NCBI GenBank assembly: GCA_036924085.1 | Contig: JAVGWX010000007.1 | Span: forward strand, 36,837,074-36,901,073 | Direction of reading: 5' to 3' | From: Ariolimax columbianus | Lineage: Eukaryota; Mollusca; Gastropoda; Stylommatophora; Arionidae | DNA length: 64,000 nt | Shown: one piece after another, positions 1 through 11,324 of the stretch | How the letters are laid out: the number at the start of each line of letters is the position of its first letter | How positions within the stretch are numbered: the first letter of the stretch is position 1 | Translations under genes and position numbers: made by a program | The notes under the pieces: generated by a model | Seen by the model: only the letters and a program-made list of their open reading frames with translations | Told to the model about the DNA's origin: nothing | The model's database searches: none

Positions 1-149
1 GACATACGAGGATCAGAGAGAGAATATGTGGCCATCACCAGTGGCAACACAAGACAAGCTATATGGCAGTGTCGACAGCGTCAGGATAACCGCCGCTAAA
101 ATAATGGTTACTGTCTGACTGCGTACGATGAAGAAGAAGAAGAAGAAGG
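1..149 (+). mobile_element. LINE A 3' end with (GAA)n tail, 5' part outside window
   Basis: This is the last ~130 bases of a non-LTR retrotransposon followed by a GAA-repeat tail. It is closely similar base for base to the better preserved copy at 22640-22790: both contain a block encoding CPTYEDQR-like residues, then WPSP, then a KLYGSVDS-like motif, and both end in a GCGTACGA(T/C)GAAGAA junction. The frame is broken here. The element is 5'-truncated or continues left of the window. The 50-bp tandem array begins directly at the end of the tail. Confidence 0.8.
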
Positions 150-567
150 TCTATATCAGTAGGTCAGTCGTTCTCCCGGCTCAGGCTACCTCTCATTGGT
201 ATATATCAGTAGGTCAGTCATTCTCCCGGCTCAGGCTACCACTGTTTGGTCTGTATCAGTAGGTCAGTCATTCTCCCGGCTCAGGCTATCTCTCATTGGT
301 CTATATCAGTAGGTCAGTCATTCTTCCGGCTCAGGCTACCTCTCAATGGTCTATATCAGTAGGTCAGTCATTCTCCCGGCTCAGGCTACCTCTGTTTGGT
401 CTATATCAGTAGGTCAGTGATTCTCCCGGCTCATGCTACCTCTCATTGATCTATATCAGTAGGTCAGTCATTCTGCCGGCTCAGGCTACCTCTGTTTTTC
501 TATATCAATAGGTCAGTCATTCTCCCGGCTCAGGCTACCTCTGTTTGGTCTATATCAGTAGGTCAGT
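148..567. repeat. Tandem array, 50-bp unit, about 8 copies
   Basis: The unit starts GGTCTATATCAGTAGGTCAG and recurs with starts at 148, 198, 248, 298 and 348, giving an exact 50-bp period. Copies differ mainly in the last ten bases (CTCATT versus TGTTT variants). The array abuts the LINE tail, so it may have grown from flanking target DNA. No coding meaning was found in either strand. Confidence 0.95.
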
Positions 568-937
568 TCTGCAGAATATTTTCTGGTGTTTGTTTGGATG
601 CTACGCGATCGCAAGTGATTGTGTCTCTAAGACCCATTCTGTGAAAGTGGACCTTGAGTCTGCAACATCCCGTTCTGAGTCTAGAGTTCTGTGTCTGCCT
701 TTCTCTGCCAAGTTTGTCTATACTGTCATTGTCTGGCTTGTATTCTTTGTGATTGTCTCACCATTCCGTCTTCATGGATCGTTTGATGAGTGTCTTTGCT
801 TCTTTATAGCTCTGTGAATGGCGAGTCTGTGTGTCCCTTCTGGATTTTTCAAGCTCGTCTGCCTCCACTGTGGGCCTTAATCCACTGTCGGTTTTTTATA
901 GGACAGTAATACGATATTAAATTTTATTTCGTGTGAT
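568..937. other. Non-repetitive stretch, nothing recognised
   Basis: An open frame of 90 codons (545-817) starts inside the 50-bp array and has no recognisable domain. I do not call it a gene. Confidence 0.5.
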
Positions 938-2076
938 AGTCTATCTTGTTTGGGGCTTGAGATGGCTTGGAGTATGCTACTGTAGGCTGTCTTGTTTGGG
1001 ACTTGAGATGACTTGGGGTATGCTCCTGTAGTCTGTCTTGTTTGGAGCTTGAGATGGCTTGGAGTAACTCCTGGAGTCTGTCTTGTTTGGGGATTGAAAT
1101 GGCTTAGAGTAACTCTTAGAGTCTGTCTTGTTTGGGTCTTGAGATGGCTTGAAGTAACTCCTGGAGTCTGTCTTGTTTGGGGATTGAAATGGCTTGGAGT
1201 AACTCCTAGAGTCTGTCTTGTTTGGGGCTTGAGATGGCTTGGAGTAACTTCTGGAGTCTGTCGTGTTTGGGGATTGAAATGGCTTGGAGTATGCTACTGG
1301 AGTCTGTCTTGTTTGAGGCTTGAGATGGCTTGGAGTAACTCCTGGAGTCTGTTTTGTTTGGGGATTGAAATGGCTCGGAGTATGCTACTGGAGTCTGTCT
1401 TGTTTGGGGCTTGAGATGGCTTGGAGTAACTCCTGGAGTCTGTTTTGTTTGGGGATTGAAATGGCTCGGAGTATGCTACTGGAGTCTGTCTTGTTTGGGG
1501 CTTGAGATGGCTTGGAGTAACTCCTGGAGTCAGTCTTGTTTGGGGATTGAAATGGCTTGGAGTAACTCCTGGAGTCTGTTTTGTTTGGGGATTGAAATGG
1601 CTAGGAGTATGCTACTGGAGTCTGTCTTGTTTGAGGCTTGAGATGGCTTGGAGTAACTCCTGGAGTATGTCTTGTTTGGGGATTGAAATGGCTTGGAGTA
1701 TGCTACTGGAGTCTGTCTTGTTTGAGGCTTGAGATGGCTTGGAGTAACTCCTGGAGTTTGTCGTGCTTGGGGATTGAAATGGCTTGGAGTATGCTACTGG
1801 AGTCTGTCTTGTTTGAGGCTTGAGATGGCTTGGAGTAACTCCTGGAGTATGTCTTGTTTGGGGATTGAAATGGCTTGGAGTAACTCCTGGAGTCTGTTTT
1901 GTTTGGGGATTGAAATGGCTCGGAGTATGCTCCTGGAGTCTGTCTTGTTTGGGGCTTGAGATGGCTTGGAGTAACTCCTGGAGTCTGTCTTGTTTGGGGC
2001 TTGAGATGGCTTGGAGTAACTCCTGGAGTCTGTCTTGTTTGGGGCTTGAGATGGCTCGGAGTATGCTACTAGAGTT
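938..2076. repeat. Tandem array, 45/46-bp alternating units (91-bp higher-order unit)
   Basis: About 25 copies of a GGAGTCTGTCTTGTTTGGGG-type monomer. Two monomer classes alternate: GCTTGAGATGG...GTAACTCCT (45 bp) and GATTGAAATGG...GTATGCTACT (46 bp). Repeated open frames are spaced 91 or 136 bases apart, which reflects the dimer. The unit is not a multiple of three in dimer form and has no coding meaning I can recognise. Confidence 0.95.
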
Positions 2077-2534
2077 TATTAGAATGACCGTTGTCCTTGT
2101 AATATTTTGTTCATAAATTCTCCTTGCACTTCTAATTTCTCCAAGACTTCCTTATTACTTTTCTTTACTTTCCCTTACATTCGCCTGAATCTTCTATTTA
2201 TTCACATTTCAAATGTATAACTGCTTTCTCCAATCGTTTATCCGGTGTCTACATCTTACAGTCAAGAGGAGACAACACTTCATCATTCTCATTTGGAAAA
2301 AATTGTGAGTGACCTCCTTTCAGTCAATATATGACTCGAGTCAGTGAAAGCATATTTTGGCATTTCTATTCTTTTTCTGATTTCCACTTCCCATCTCATA
2401 TTCTCCGTTATTTTTAAGAAAATACGTGACATGTTCCAGTATTTGATTGCCTACTTTTATCTGCAGTGTAAATTTCTAGTCCTTCCGTTATGTCAGATTT
2501 TAAAAAAATTATATTTTGCCTTCGCCTTATTTAG
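2077..2534. other. AT-rich single-copy stretch, nothing recognised
   Basis: T-rich sequence without a recognisable element. An 89-codon open frame (2344-2613) runs into the SINE that follows and is not credible. Confidence 0.5.
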
Positions 2535-2770
2535 GAAGCCGCGAAGCGCAGTGGTTAGCGCGCTAGCTTCGCATCTGAGTGGTCCTGGGTTCATTCCCCA
2601 GTTGAGGCGGTAATGTGTTTTTTTCAGACCGCAACGGCACCCGGGTCGACCCAGCCTTAGTTGGGTACCGGCTCAGTCCAGGAAGTAAAAGCGGCGAGGG
2701 AGAGGCGATGGCTACCGCCCTCATATTGCCGAGCCTCTTTACATCGGAACATGGTGAATAAGACTTGTCA
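2535..2770 (+). mobile_element. tRNA-derived SINE (type 3)
   Basis: The head resembles a tRNA: an A-box-like GCGCAGTGGTTAGCGC near 2545 and a B-box-like GGTTCATTCCCC near 2589, correctly spaced for an internal RNA polymerase III promoter. A GC-rich unrelated body follows (CGGCGAGGGAGAGGCGATGG). The acceptor stem does not pair as a functional tRNA would, so this is a SINE and not a tRNA gene. Confidence 0.7.
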
Positions 2771-2871
2771 TTTCTGACAGTGGTTCTTTCTTTCCCAATA
2801 CAGGTTACTGTGTATTCTTGCGTCCGTTCAATCCATACCTATGTTTTCCAGACAGGTAATTAGTTTCTCAT

Positions 2872-2945
2872 GTTGGGCTCCGGTACAGCGCATTATGTCT
2901 TAAGGAGCGAGGCGAACGAGAAACAACGAGACAAAAAAAAAAAAC
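2872..2945 (+). mobile_element. 3' fragment of SINE type 1 with A-rich tail
   Basis: Matches the 3' ends of the SINE copies at 11440-11520 and 53925-54000: CCGGTACAGCGCAT, a GTCTT-type block, then AAGGCGAACGA-like bases and a run of A residues. Confidence 0.65.
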
Positions 2946-3354
2946 ATAACGTCCGGACCGGAAAATACGTCCCGCGCACGTGAACAGCCTCCCCAATTGT
3001 CCCCTCGTCGGTGCTGCTTTAATATTTCAGCGTTTCTACGACAGCATCAGCTACGATAATGCCCCCAAAAAGCTGAGCCGTAATCCAGCTTTGAGATGGT
3101 ATTGCCAACATGTACCTGGCATTGAGAAAACATGTACAATCAGTCAAGGGAATGCTCATTCCATCACATCATGTTTGGTCCCAGACGTTCGTATCTACCA
3201 TAGGTTATAGAGCGGCTTCTTCTTATTTTAGTGTGTGGCTCGTGGTTTCTATAAATAGGGTATCTGGCCCATGCCCAAACATCCTTCGTTGAGTCTAACG
3301 ACATGCATGATGAGTTGTTGAATGATTCTTCAATGCTTCCTTTTGACCTGGTAA
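2946..3354. other. Single-copy stretch, nothing recognised
   Basis: Short overlapping open frames only; no domain or repeat seen. Confidence 0.5.
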
Positions 3355-4645
3355 CATAGGGTCAAGACGAGGAACTGATAACTTAGGGACGGGACGAGCT
3401 ACTGGTGACATAGAGTCGGGACGAGGAACTGGTGACATAGGGTCGGAACGAGGAACTGGTGACATAGGGTCGGGACGAGGAACTGGTGACATAGGGTCGG
3501 GACGAGGAACTGGTAACATAGGGTCGAGACGAGGAACAGGTAACATAGGGTCGGGACGAGGAACAGGTAACATAGGGTCGGGACGAGGAACAGGTAACAT
3601 AGGGTCGGGACGAGGAACTGGTAACATAGGGTCGGGACGAGGAACTGGTAACACAGGGTCGGGACGAGGAACAGGTAACATAGGGTCGGGACGAGGAACA
3701 GGTAACATAGGGTCGGGACGAGGAACGGGTAACATAGGGTCGGGACGAGGAACAGGTAACATAGGGTCGGGACGAGGAACTGGTGGCATAGGGTCGGGAC
3801 GAGGAACTGGTGGCATAGGGTCGGGACGAGGAACTGGTAACATAGGGTCGGGACGAGGAACTGGTAACATAGGGTCGGGACGAGGAACTGGTAACATAGA
3901 GACGCAAGGATCCACTGGTAAGATGGGAACAGACGATCCACTGATGACATGGGGACGGGACGAGCCACTGGGAACATAGGGACGGGCGACCACTGGTGAC
4001 ATAGGGACGGGCGACCACTGGTGACAAAGGGACGGGCGAGCCACTGGTGACATAGGGACGGGCGAGCCACTGGTGACATAGGGACGGGCGAGCCACTGGT
4101 AACATAGGGACGGGACGAGCCACTGGTAATATAGGGACTGGCGAGCCACTGGTGACATAGGGACGTGCGAGCCACTGGTAACATAGGGACGGGACGAGCC
4201 ACTGGTAACATAGGGACGCAAGGATCCACTGGTAACATGGGGGCAGACGATCCACTGGTGACATGGGGACGGGACGAGCCACTGGTAACATAGGGACGGG
4301 ACGAGCCACTGGTAACATAGGGACGGGACGAGCCACTGGTAACATAGGGACGGGACGAGCCACTGGTAACATACGGACGGAACGAGCCACTGGTAACATA
4401 GGGACGGGACGAGCCACTGGTAACATAGGGACGCAAGGATCCACTGGTAACATGGGGGCAGACGATACACTGGTGACATGGGGACGGGACGAGCCTCTGG
4501 TAACATAGGAACGAGCGAGCCTCTGGTAACATAGGGACGGGACGAGCCACTGGTAACAGGGACAAGTGAGCCACTTGTGACATAGGGACGGGCGAGCCAC
4601 TGGTGACACAGGGACGGGCGAGCCACTGGTGACATAGGGTCGGAA
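3355..4645. repeat. Tandem array, 27-bp unit, about 48 copies
   Basis: Units of the form ACGAGGAACTGGTAACATAG plus GGTCGGG in the left half, changing to GACGAGCCACTGGTAACATA in the right half, with some 26-bp variants. A longer block with GCAAGGATCCACTGG and GGGGCAGACGATCCACTGG recurs near 3905, 4220 and 4435, marking higher-order structure. All three minus-strand frames stay open for over 1.2 kb (up to 452 codons) only because the unit lacks stops. The proteins are simple repeats and are not called. Confidence 0.95.
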
Positions 4646-4929
4646 CAAAGCAATGCTTCACAAATTCACATCTACGGACTGGTTTCGACATCCATTTCTA
4701 TATGTACTAACTAAATCCACATGCAGTCTTGCCTCATTTAATTATATTCCATTCATCCATCCATTATGCGTCTCTTTCTATCTGCCCATCGGTTAATTGA
4801 CAAATTTTTTTCCTACCTATGACGGCTTACGCTTGTCAGCGCTGCTCAGTATTTATTTCTGAAAGTCCGTTACATTTTCCGTCCAACACACCTGGATAAA
4901 ACCGAAAGGATTGTGGATTAAAGTGTTGG

Positions 4930-5255
4930 GTCTTGTTTACGAATGTCCACAATGAGTAGGATTACTCTTCTGTGCGCCCTGAAAAGGACGTTAAGTGGCT
5001 TTGCTCACATCCAGAGCGTGCTGATGAGGGTGGGCCGGGGTCCTCCCGGCGGTTGTGCTATGCTTGGCCTCATCTGCGTGTCGCTCACTACTACCAGGAT
5101 CACGTCGATCCATCACCTTGTTATCCAACCTGTCAAGAAAACTGCCCGTTTCCAGGAAGAGCTACGAGGAAGCCAAGGTGAGGGTCTTGGCCAGTATATT
5201 TTGCTTGACCAGACGTTAGTCTTCGTCCCCAAAGTGTTGGTGAAAAAGAAGGTTT
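4930..5255 (+). repeat. Dispersed repeat family 1, copy in reference orientation
   Basis: A ~330-bp interspersed repeat. It begins near GTGCGCCCTGAAAAGGACGT, passes through CTGCGTGTCGCTCACTACTA, then GTTTCCAGGAAGAGCTACGA, and ends near a GGCCAGTATATTTTGCTTGA-type block and AGACGTTAG. Related copies lie at 21265-21990, 33860-33990, 35160-35520, 52890-53215 and 63445-63600. No coding domain is recognisable. It is probably a non-autonomous mobile element, but its class is unresolved. Confidence 0.75.
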
Positions 5256-5689
5256 AATTTATACTAAACAGTATATTATAAGTGTTAAATGATTTTAAGA
5301 TTTAAGTGATTGTCAGCGATGTTAAACTAATCACAGGTTATATAATGTAGCATTCAAAAATGTGTCGCCTGGGTTCAAGTGACATAAAAGGGAGGGGCTA
5401 GGCGAGTTCACGTCGATGGCACTCTTTTCATTCAAAATGTTTCTTTTTTCTTATTTGTATGCAACTGTTTAATCTGGTATTATTTATGTATCAAGTTAAT
5501 TATGTTAATACTTAATTAACACATTCTGGTAAAAATAAAGGAGTAAGTAAAGATCCCATTAACACGTCAGTCTGGCATATTGAGAATATGGTGCCATGCC
5601 CATTTGTTTCTTGACCAACGACACACTAGGGGTGATGTTGGCAACATCATGCCGGCCGCTTCTACATTCTCAAATTGTTCTGGTACCCA
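5256..5689. other. AT-rich stretch, nothing recognised
   Basis: No domain or repeat relationship seen. Confidence 0.5.
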
Positions 5690-5800
5690 ATATTTGAGAT
5701 TTGGTTGCACCCAGCGACCGTTTTATGTTCGGAAAATCTGGTACCAACTCGGTTGGTAGTCCAGTGCACTAACCACTGCCTTACTCGGCTCCCAATACAT
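5690..5800 (-). mobile_element. tRNA-like SINE relic
   Basis: Read on the minus strand it has an A-box-like AAGGCAGTGGTTAGTGC followed by an anticodon-arm-like region; the B box is decayed. Short and uncertain. Confidence 0.4.
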
Positions 5801-5884
5801 TCTTGTAAATATAATAAAATCTCAAAGTTGTAAATTCTAACGCGGTAAACATCGATAGGTTGAACCGTTGTAAATAAAAGCTCT

Positions 5885-6530
5885 ATGTGGCTCCGTAAGT
5901 CTTTTGCTGTGTGAATAAGTTAGTTTTCATTCCACTTATGCTGTTGAGCGGCGAACGGAGCTTAAGTCGTCTGTCCTGCGACAAGTGCGTTGCGTCGGTC
6001 ATTGTGAGCTCTCGTCGTTGCACAATCACTCTAATGGCATCTATCCACCTGTCTCGCGCCCTGTAGCCAGATCTATCAGCGTGTACATCGTGTGGAAGTT
6101 GATGAGGGTGCATTGTCAAGAGATGACCAAGCAAACGTATTTTGTGCCTGGAAATGAACTCTGCACAAGACATAGTGCCGAAGATACTGCGGATGTCGTC
6201 ATTCCGCCTTTCCTGGTAACACCGATGACCTTCTTCAAACACTTTATTTCACAAGTCGATATTCTGCCCTGCCGCGACCTGGATACAGGTCACGTTTGTC
6301 ACTGGCAGTACACTGGCAGTGCCAGCTGTTGCTTTGTTGTCAATCTAATGCTCGGGTGCCTAAGCAGTGGTGACAGCTGAAACGTCACCTCAGATACATT
6401 TCGACACCTAGTCACGATTTCACTGTCTGCCCCAAAAATTCTGCCCAAATACTTGAACTCATGATCCGGTTGAAGAGCAATATCATTTCCTTTTATGTTC
6501 AGCGGTATAAGGTGTTCTGCTGATTATGTT
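5885..6530 (-). pseudogene. RTE-like LINE reverse transcriptase relic (thumb to C-terminus)
   Basis: Minus-strand translation gives, from about 6510 downward, NIKGNDIALQ and HEFKYLGRIFGADSEI, the strand-turn motif that follows the catalytic palm in RTE-like reverse transcriptases, then RLTTKQQLALPVY. After frameshifts, the frame at 6242-5883 continues with RHKIRLLGHLLTM, GYRARDRWIDAIRV and a DATHLSQDRRLK segment, typical of the C-terminal GHV..RM/RGRxRxRW/AxDRxxWR series. The catalytic palm and everything upstream are missing. A related 3' end lies at 27360-27640. Confidence 0.8.
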
Positions 6531-6899
6531 TCTGTTTTTTTTCTCTCGTTAATTTGCATATTGTTTACTACAGGTAGTCACTAGCGCGTTCATGTAATTT
6601 TGCGGTTCATTTCCAGACACTGATCCTCTGCAAAGATGAATTTGTGTATTGAGTTCGGTTCTACTTCAGATGTCTCGATTTGATTGCTCTCTGATGTGAC
6701 TTTGTCCATGTAGCTGTAAAACAGCACATGGGAAAGCACTGTGTCACACCCGTAGTCATTTCAAAATCATATGTGACACCCCTAGTCGTTCAGACGACGT
6801 TTATACTCGTATGGTACAGTGCTCTGACATTATCAAGGCCCATAACGTTTAGTTTAGTTTAGTTTGGTCAAAGAAGCAACGTCATTGCACACGGTTTAA
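6531..6899. other. Single-copy stretch with a short (TTTAG)n run
   Basis: Nothing recognised except three or four TTTAG repeats near 6848-6868. Confidence 0.5.
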
Positions 6900-6930
6900 C
6901 CCACAAAAGCTCTGTTCATCTCTATATATT

Positions 6931-7662
6931 TTGGAGAATCTCAGCCAATGCACAATTATAACTGAGAACACCCAGGAGAATGACGCTGACATATACACCG
7001 ACGAATCAGTCGTGCGCAGTCAGACATCGGGCTGGGGTTTCTCGGCTAGAGTGAGAGGAGAGGTCGTTGCTGGGCGCAGCAGGGCATACATGTCAACAAC
7101 CTCCAGTATGAGAATGAAGATGGAAGCAATGTCCTCAGCACTGAAATGGATATCTGGGACTTCTATAACAAGGGCAATCATCGTGATAGACGCGCAAGCC
7201 GTACTTCAGAAAGTAAAGAAGGGATGGCTTAGGTACGGGTGGATAGCAGGTGTTGATGCCTCAAAACTCCAGGCGTTGACCTGGATCTACTGTACTACTC
7301 ATTTCGGGGTTCAGGGCAATGAAAGAGCTGACATCTTAGCTTCACGAGCTCCCATCATGGGCACATTAGTGATGGACAGAAGTGACATTTTGAAATCAAG
7401 CAATGACCGCCTGCTGGATGAGGACACCGCAATAAATGAAGCATCAATCGACAGACTGCAAATTTTCGACATTAAACGAGGTTCGAGCGGAGTGGGGCGC
7501 ATGAGAGGACGGCGCCGGAGAGTGTACAACCAGCGAGCTACAGGGACCATCAGCATCCACACCTTACGCCATTTAATTAGAGAGAAACTGAGCACCTATG
7601 GGTATGCCCGGAGTGCAGTGACGTTGATTCTTAGAAACAGAAGCAATGCACGAACTCAGTAG
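6931..7662 (+). pseudogene. RNase H domain and C-terminus of an RNase H-bearing LINE
   Basis: A 243-codon open frame that encodes a ribonuclease H-like domain, normally used to degrade RNA in the RNA:DNA hybrid during retrotransposition. The four acidic positions are visible: D in IYTDESV (residues ~21-27), E in MRMKMEAMSSAL (~61-72), D in IVIDAQAVL (~84-92) and D in GNERADILAS (~127-136). A histidine stands in TTHFGVQGNE. A basic RGRRRRVYNQR stretch and a SIHTLRHLIREKL segment follow. No reverse transcriptase lies upstream, so this is a 5'-truncated copy; the ATG is arbitrary. A decayed relative lies at 56055-57431 and there carries a 41-bp array. Confidence 0.8.
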
Positions 7663-7679
7663 CACCGGCGAGGATACCA

Positions 7680-7995
7680 AAACAGATTGGGTAGATTTTT
7701 AACATCATTTTGAATTGTGCCTGGGCAGCTACGGCTAAGCATACTCTTTTCGATTTCTAAGTGCCGAGGGATTTTTAATGTGCGCGACACTGTTTACGCG
7801 CCTCCAATCTCTACTAACCAGAGATCCGGGGAAATACCAGAAAGTCCGGGTGAAAAAATCCCTGTATCCACCGCGATTTGAATACGCGACTTCCAGCACC
7901 AGAGAGGCAGACTTAACTCGAGACCTCTCAGTCCCATAACGTTTGAGAGCATCTACTCTAGTGCAATAGTTTAAAACACGCGACGCGGTAAACCT
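7680..7995 (-). mobile_element. tRNA-derived SINE type 2, minus strand
   Basis: On the minus strand the copy begins with a GGTCTCGAGTTAAGTCTGCC region, a TATTCAAATC B-box-like site near 7878, and ends with CACATTAAAAATCCCTCGG, CGAAAAGA and GTTAAAAATCTACCCAA. The same order occurs on the plus strand at 60715-60985. Confidence 0.75.
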
Positions 7996-8454
7996 TATCA
8001 TGTGGCTCTACAATATGGTATACGAGACAATACAATACTGACATGTGCTGATGGGCATAACGGAGGAACAATAACAGAGTGGCTACAAAAATAAGCGAAT
8101 GTTCCCCCACGTACGTAGTAATGGCAACCTGCCATACTGCACACTTGCCAAAAAACTTGTAACAACCAAATAGGTGGCGGTTGTAAAGAGCTACATTTTT
8201 TAAAGGACATGCTACTTAATTTTATGAGGGGATTGAGGCACAATTGTTTACTTTCAGTGAACGATAACTAAATAGGTTGTGGAACAGTAATATCTAGGTA
8301 TTTGGTTAGTTTCGTCTTGACAGACTATTTTAAGAGGGTAAGTGTCTCATGTGATAGTTCTGTTCATGGCGGATTTGTCCTGTTTCAGCCAGAAACACTT
8401 TACTCGATTGGCTCTTTCCGTCTTGCCAGACGACAGTAAGTTGGGCTTTGAAAA
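7996..8454. other. Stretch downstream of an RTE relic, nothing recognised
   Basis: Possibly the 3' untranslated region of the minus-strand LINE that ends at 8455; no specific signal seen. Confidence 0.35.
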
Positions 8455-8985
8455 GAGGGATGTAACTACAGTCCATGGTCATAACGAATGCGACTCGTAA
8501 GACCAATCCGAGCAGAGAAGCGTCTTCCACAGTGTGGGCAATGAAAGTCAGGACCGTTTGCGCGATTGCTCTCAAACATCAGTATCTCATGTGTCTGTAT
8601 TTCATGATTAATCCTGCTCCTTCAAGTAACACTTTACTCCAGTGAATGGCTATATTGCTACATTAACGTTTACACATTTTTCGCTAGCTTTCCAGTGGGT
8701 TTTTAGGGTTTTCTCGAAAATCTCTAGACGTTTTTGCAAGCAACTCTATTTTCAGTCATCTCCTACTTTTAAAAGTCTATGCAGAAGTTTTAATGACATT
8801 TTCGTATCTTAACATTGGTCTACCTACGGGTCTCTTCCCCACAGAAAGTTCACCGTAAAGCACCTGTTTGGATATTCGATTGTTTTCCATTATTTTCAAA
8901 TGTCCCAGCTATCTCAGTCTTCTATTACTGAGGTTCCCCATGATGGACTGCAGCTTGACAATATTGTATACGTAGGTACAGTAGT
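8455..8985 (-). pseudogene. RTE-like LINE C-terminus with zinc-finger-like tail
   Basis: Minus-strand reading from about 8980: SIMGNLSNRRLR, a stop in place of tryptophan, LGHLKIMENNRISKQVLYGE, LSVGKRPVGRPMLRYENVIK, then a decayed stretch, and finally DFHCPHCGRRFSARIGLTSR followed by IRYDHGL and a stop. The last part is the CxxC...RIGL finger-like tail found at the C-terminus of many RTE-like proteins. It is open to its natural stop, while the middle carries frameshifts and stops. Palm and fingers are absent. Confidence 0.8.
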
Positions 8986-9414
8986 ATATCAACCCATATT
9001 ACGATACAGTGATATACATCCAGGAGAGTGTGAATTGTCATGTACTGCGACACATGGTCCATCGAAAGCCATATCGTGCAGCCTTCTTTCGATGAATTTT
9101 TGTTCGTGCGGCCCTCTCGATAGTTTGAGATTGAGATCCCTCCACTAGAGCATACAGCAACCTCCAACAACACTTCCCATATGTTTACCTCACGTTTCCA
9201 TTAGAAACCATTTAACATGCCACAGTCTCGTAGTTACTATTACATTAGCTCTCATGTAATGTTTAGATTAGTGGAAATTTCACTTTCGATTTATTTATCT
9301 ATTTCCCCATAATATAAATATTCTAATCATCTGAATGCTAAGGTGGTTAGTGGGATTGTCTCTCATGCAATGGCCAAGGCTCGCTTTCTTACTTCGACAC
9401 ATATAGTTTACCCA

Positions 9415-9594
9415 GCTGTAAATGGATATATGGCGTACTGTTATAGCGAGAATGGTAACTGGTTACCCCATCTCAGATCTGGTTCAATGTAGTAGTATCT
9501 CTAATACTTCATCCCTGACAGCAGGGTATGCTATGTGACTATATTTTCCTACAGTAGTAGACTAGTATAGAAAGGACTAAATCAAGAACAACAA
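9415..9594 (+). repeat. Left flank of duplicated block A
   Basis: GCTGTAAATGGATATNTGGC through ATCTCAGATCTGGTTCA, CCCTGACAGCAGGGTATGCT and TAGTATAGAAAGGACTAAAT. The same order precedes the second 46-bp array at 15393-15555, with a ~20-bp difference near 9490. Confidence 0.85.
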
Positions 9595-11250
9595 TACACA
9601 CCAATAACCCTACGAACAGCCAAACAAATACTGAATGCGATACACACCAATAACCCTACGAACAGCCAAACAAATACTGAATGCGATACACACCAATAAC
9701 CCTACGAACAGCCAAACAAATACTCAATGCGATACACACCAATAACCCTACGAACAGCCAAACAAATACTGAATGCGATACACACCAATAACCCTACGAA
9801 CAGCCAAACAAATACTGAATGCGATACACACCAATAACCCTACGAACAGCCAAACAAATACTGAATGCGATACACACCAATAACCCTACGAACAGCCAAA
9901 CAAATACTGAATGCGATACACACCAATAACCCTACGAACAGCCAAACAAATACTGAATGCGATACACACCAATAACCCTACGAACATCCAAACAAATACT
10001 GAATGAGATACACACCAATAACCCTACGAACAGCCAAACAAATACTGAATGCGATACACACCAATAACCCTACGAACAGCCAAACAAATACTGAATGCGA
10101 TACACACCAATAACCCTACGAACAGCCAAACAAATACTGAATGCGATACACACCAATAACCCTACGAACAGCCAAACAAATACTGAATGCGATACACACC
10201 AATAACCCTACGAACAGCCAAACAAATACTGAATGCGATACACACCAATAACCCTACGAACAGCCAAACAAATACTGAATGCTATACACACCAATAACCC
10301 TACGAACAGCCAAACAAATACTGAATGCGATACACACCAATAACCCTACGAACAGCCAAACAAATACTGAATGCGATACACACCAATAACCCTACGAACA
10401 GCCAAACAAATACTGAATGCGATACACACCAATAACCCTACGAACAGCCAAACAAATACTGAATGCGATACACACCAATAACCCTACGAACAGCCAAACA
10501 AATACTGAATGCGATACACACCAATAACCCTACGAACATCCAAACAAATACTGAATGCGATACCCACCAATAACCCTACGAACAGCCAAACAAATACTGA
10601 ATGTGATACACACCAATAACCCTACGAACAGCCAAACAAATACTGAATGAGATACACACCAATAACCCTACGAACAGCCAAACAAATACTGAATGCGATA
10701 CACACCAATAACCCTACGAACAACCAAACAAATACTGAATGCGATACACACCAATAACCCTACGAACAGCCAAACAAATACTGAATGAGATACACACCAA
10801 TAACCCTACGAACAGTCAAACAAATACTGAATGCGATACACACCAATAACCCTACGAACAGCCAAACAAATACTGAATGCGATACACACCAATAACCCTA
10901 CGAACAGCCAGACAAATACTGAATGCGATACACACCAATAACCCTACGAACAGCCAAACAAATACTGAATGCGATACACACCAATAACCCTACGAACAGC
11001 CAAACAAATACTGAATGAGATACACACCAATAACCCTACGAACAGCCAAACAAATACTGAATGAGATACACACCAATAACCCTACGAACAGCCAAACAAA
11101 TACTGAATGAGATACACACCAATAACCCTACGAACATCCAAACAAATACTGAATGAGATACACACCAATAACCCTACGAACAGCCAAACAAATACTGAAT
11201 GCGATACACACCAATAACCCTACGAACAGCCAAACAAATACTGAATGCGA
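9595..11250. repeat. Tandem array A, 46-bp unit, about 36 copies
   Basis: The unit reads GATACACACCAATAACCCTA then CGAACAGCCAAACAAATACT and GAATGC. Variants are GAATGA for GAATGC and CATCC for CAGCC. Copies are nearly identical, indicating recent expansion or homogenisation. One frame of each unit reads PITLRTAKQILN, continuous with LINE residues at the right end. The period is not a multiple of three, so later copies change frame. Confidence 0.98.
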
Positions 11251-11324
11251 ATAAAGAGGCGTGGCTGGACAGATTGGTAATGGGGAATACTGGGAGAGAG
11301 ATCTACAAACATATGGCCATCCAG

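Noticed and set aside
545..817. 90-codon open frame with hydrophobic segments
   Set aside because: Starts inside a tandem array, no domain, no splice or promoter signal seen.
3295..4691. Three overlapping minus-strand open frames of 421-452 codons
   Set aside because: They fall entirely in the 27-bp array, all three frames are open at once, and the peptides are simple repeats.
9595..11250. CRISPR-like appearance of a regular array
   Set aside because: Repeats are directly adjacent without unique spacers, no cas genes are present, and the genome is eukaryotic.
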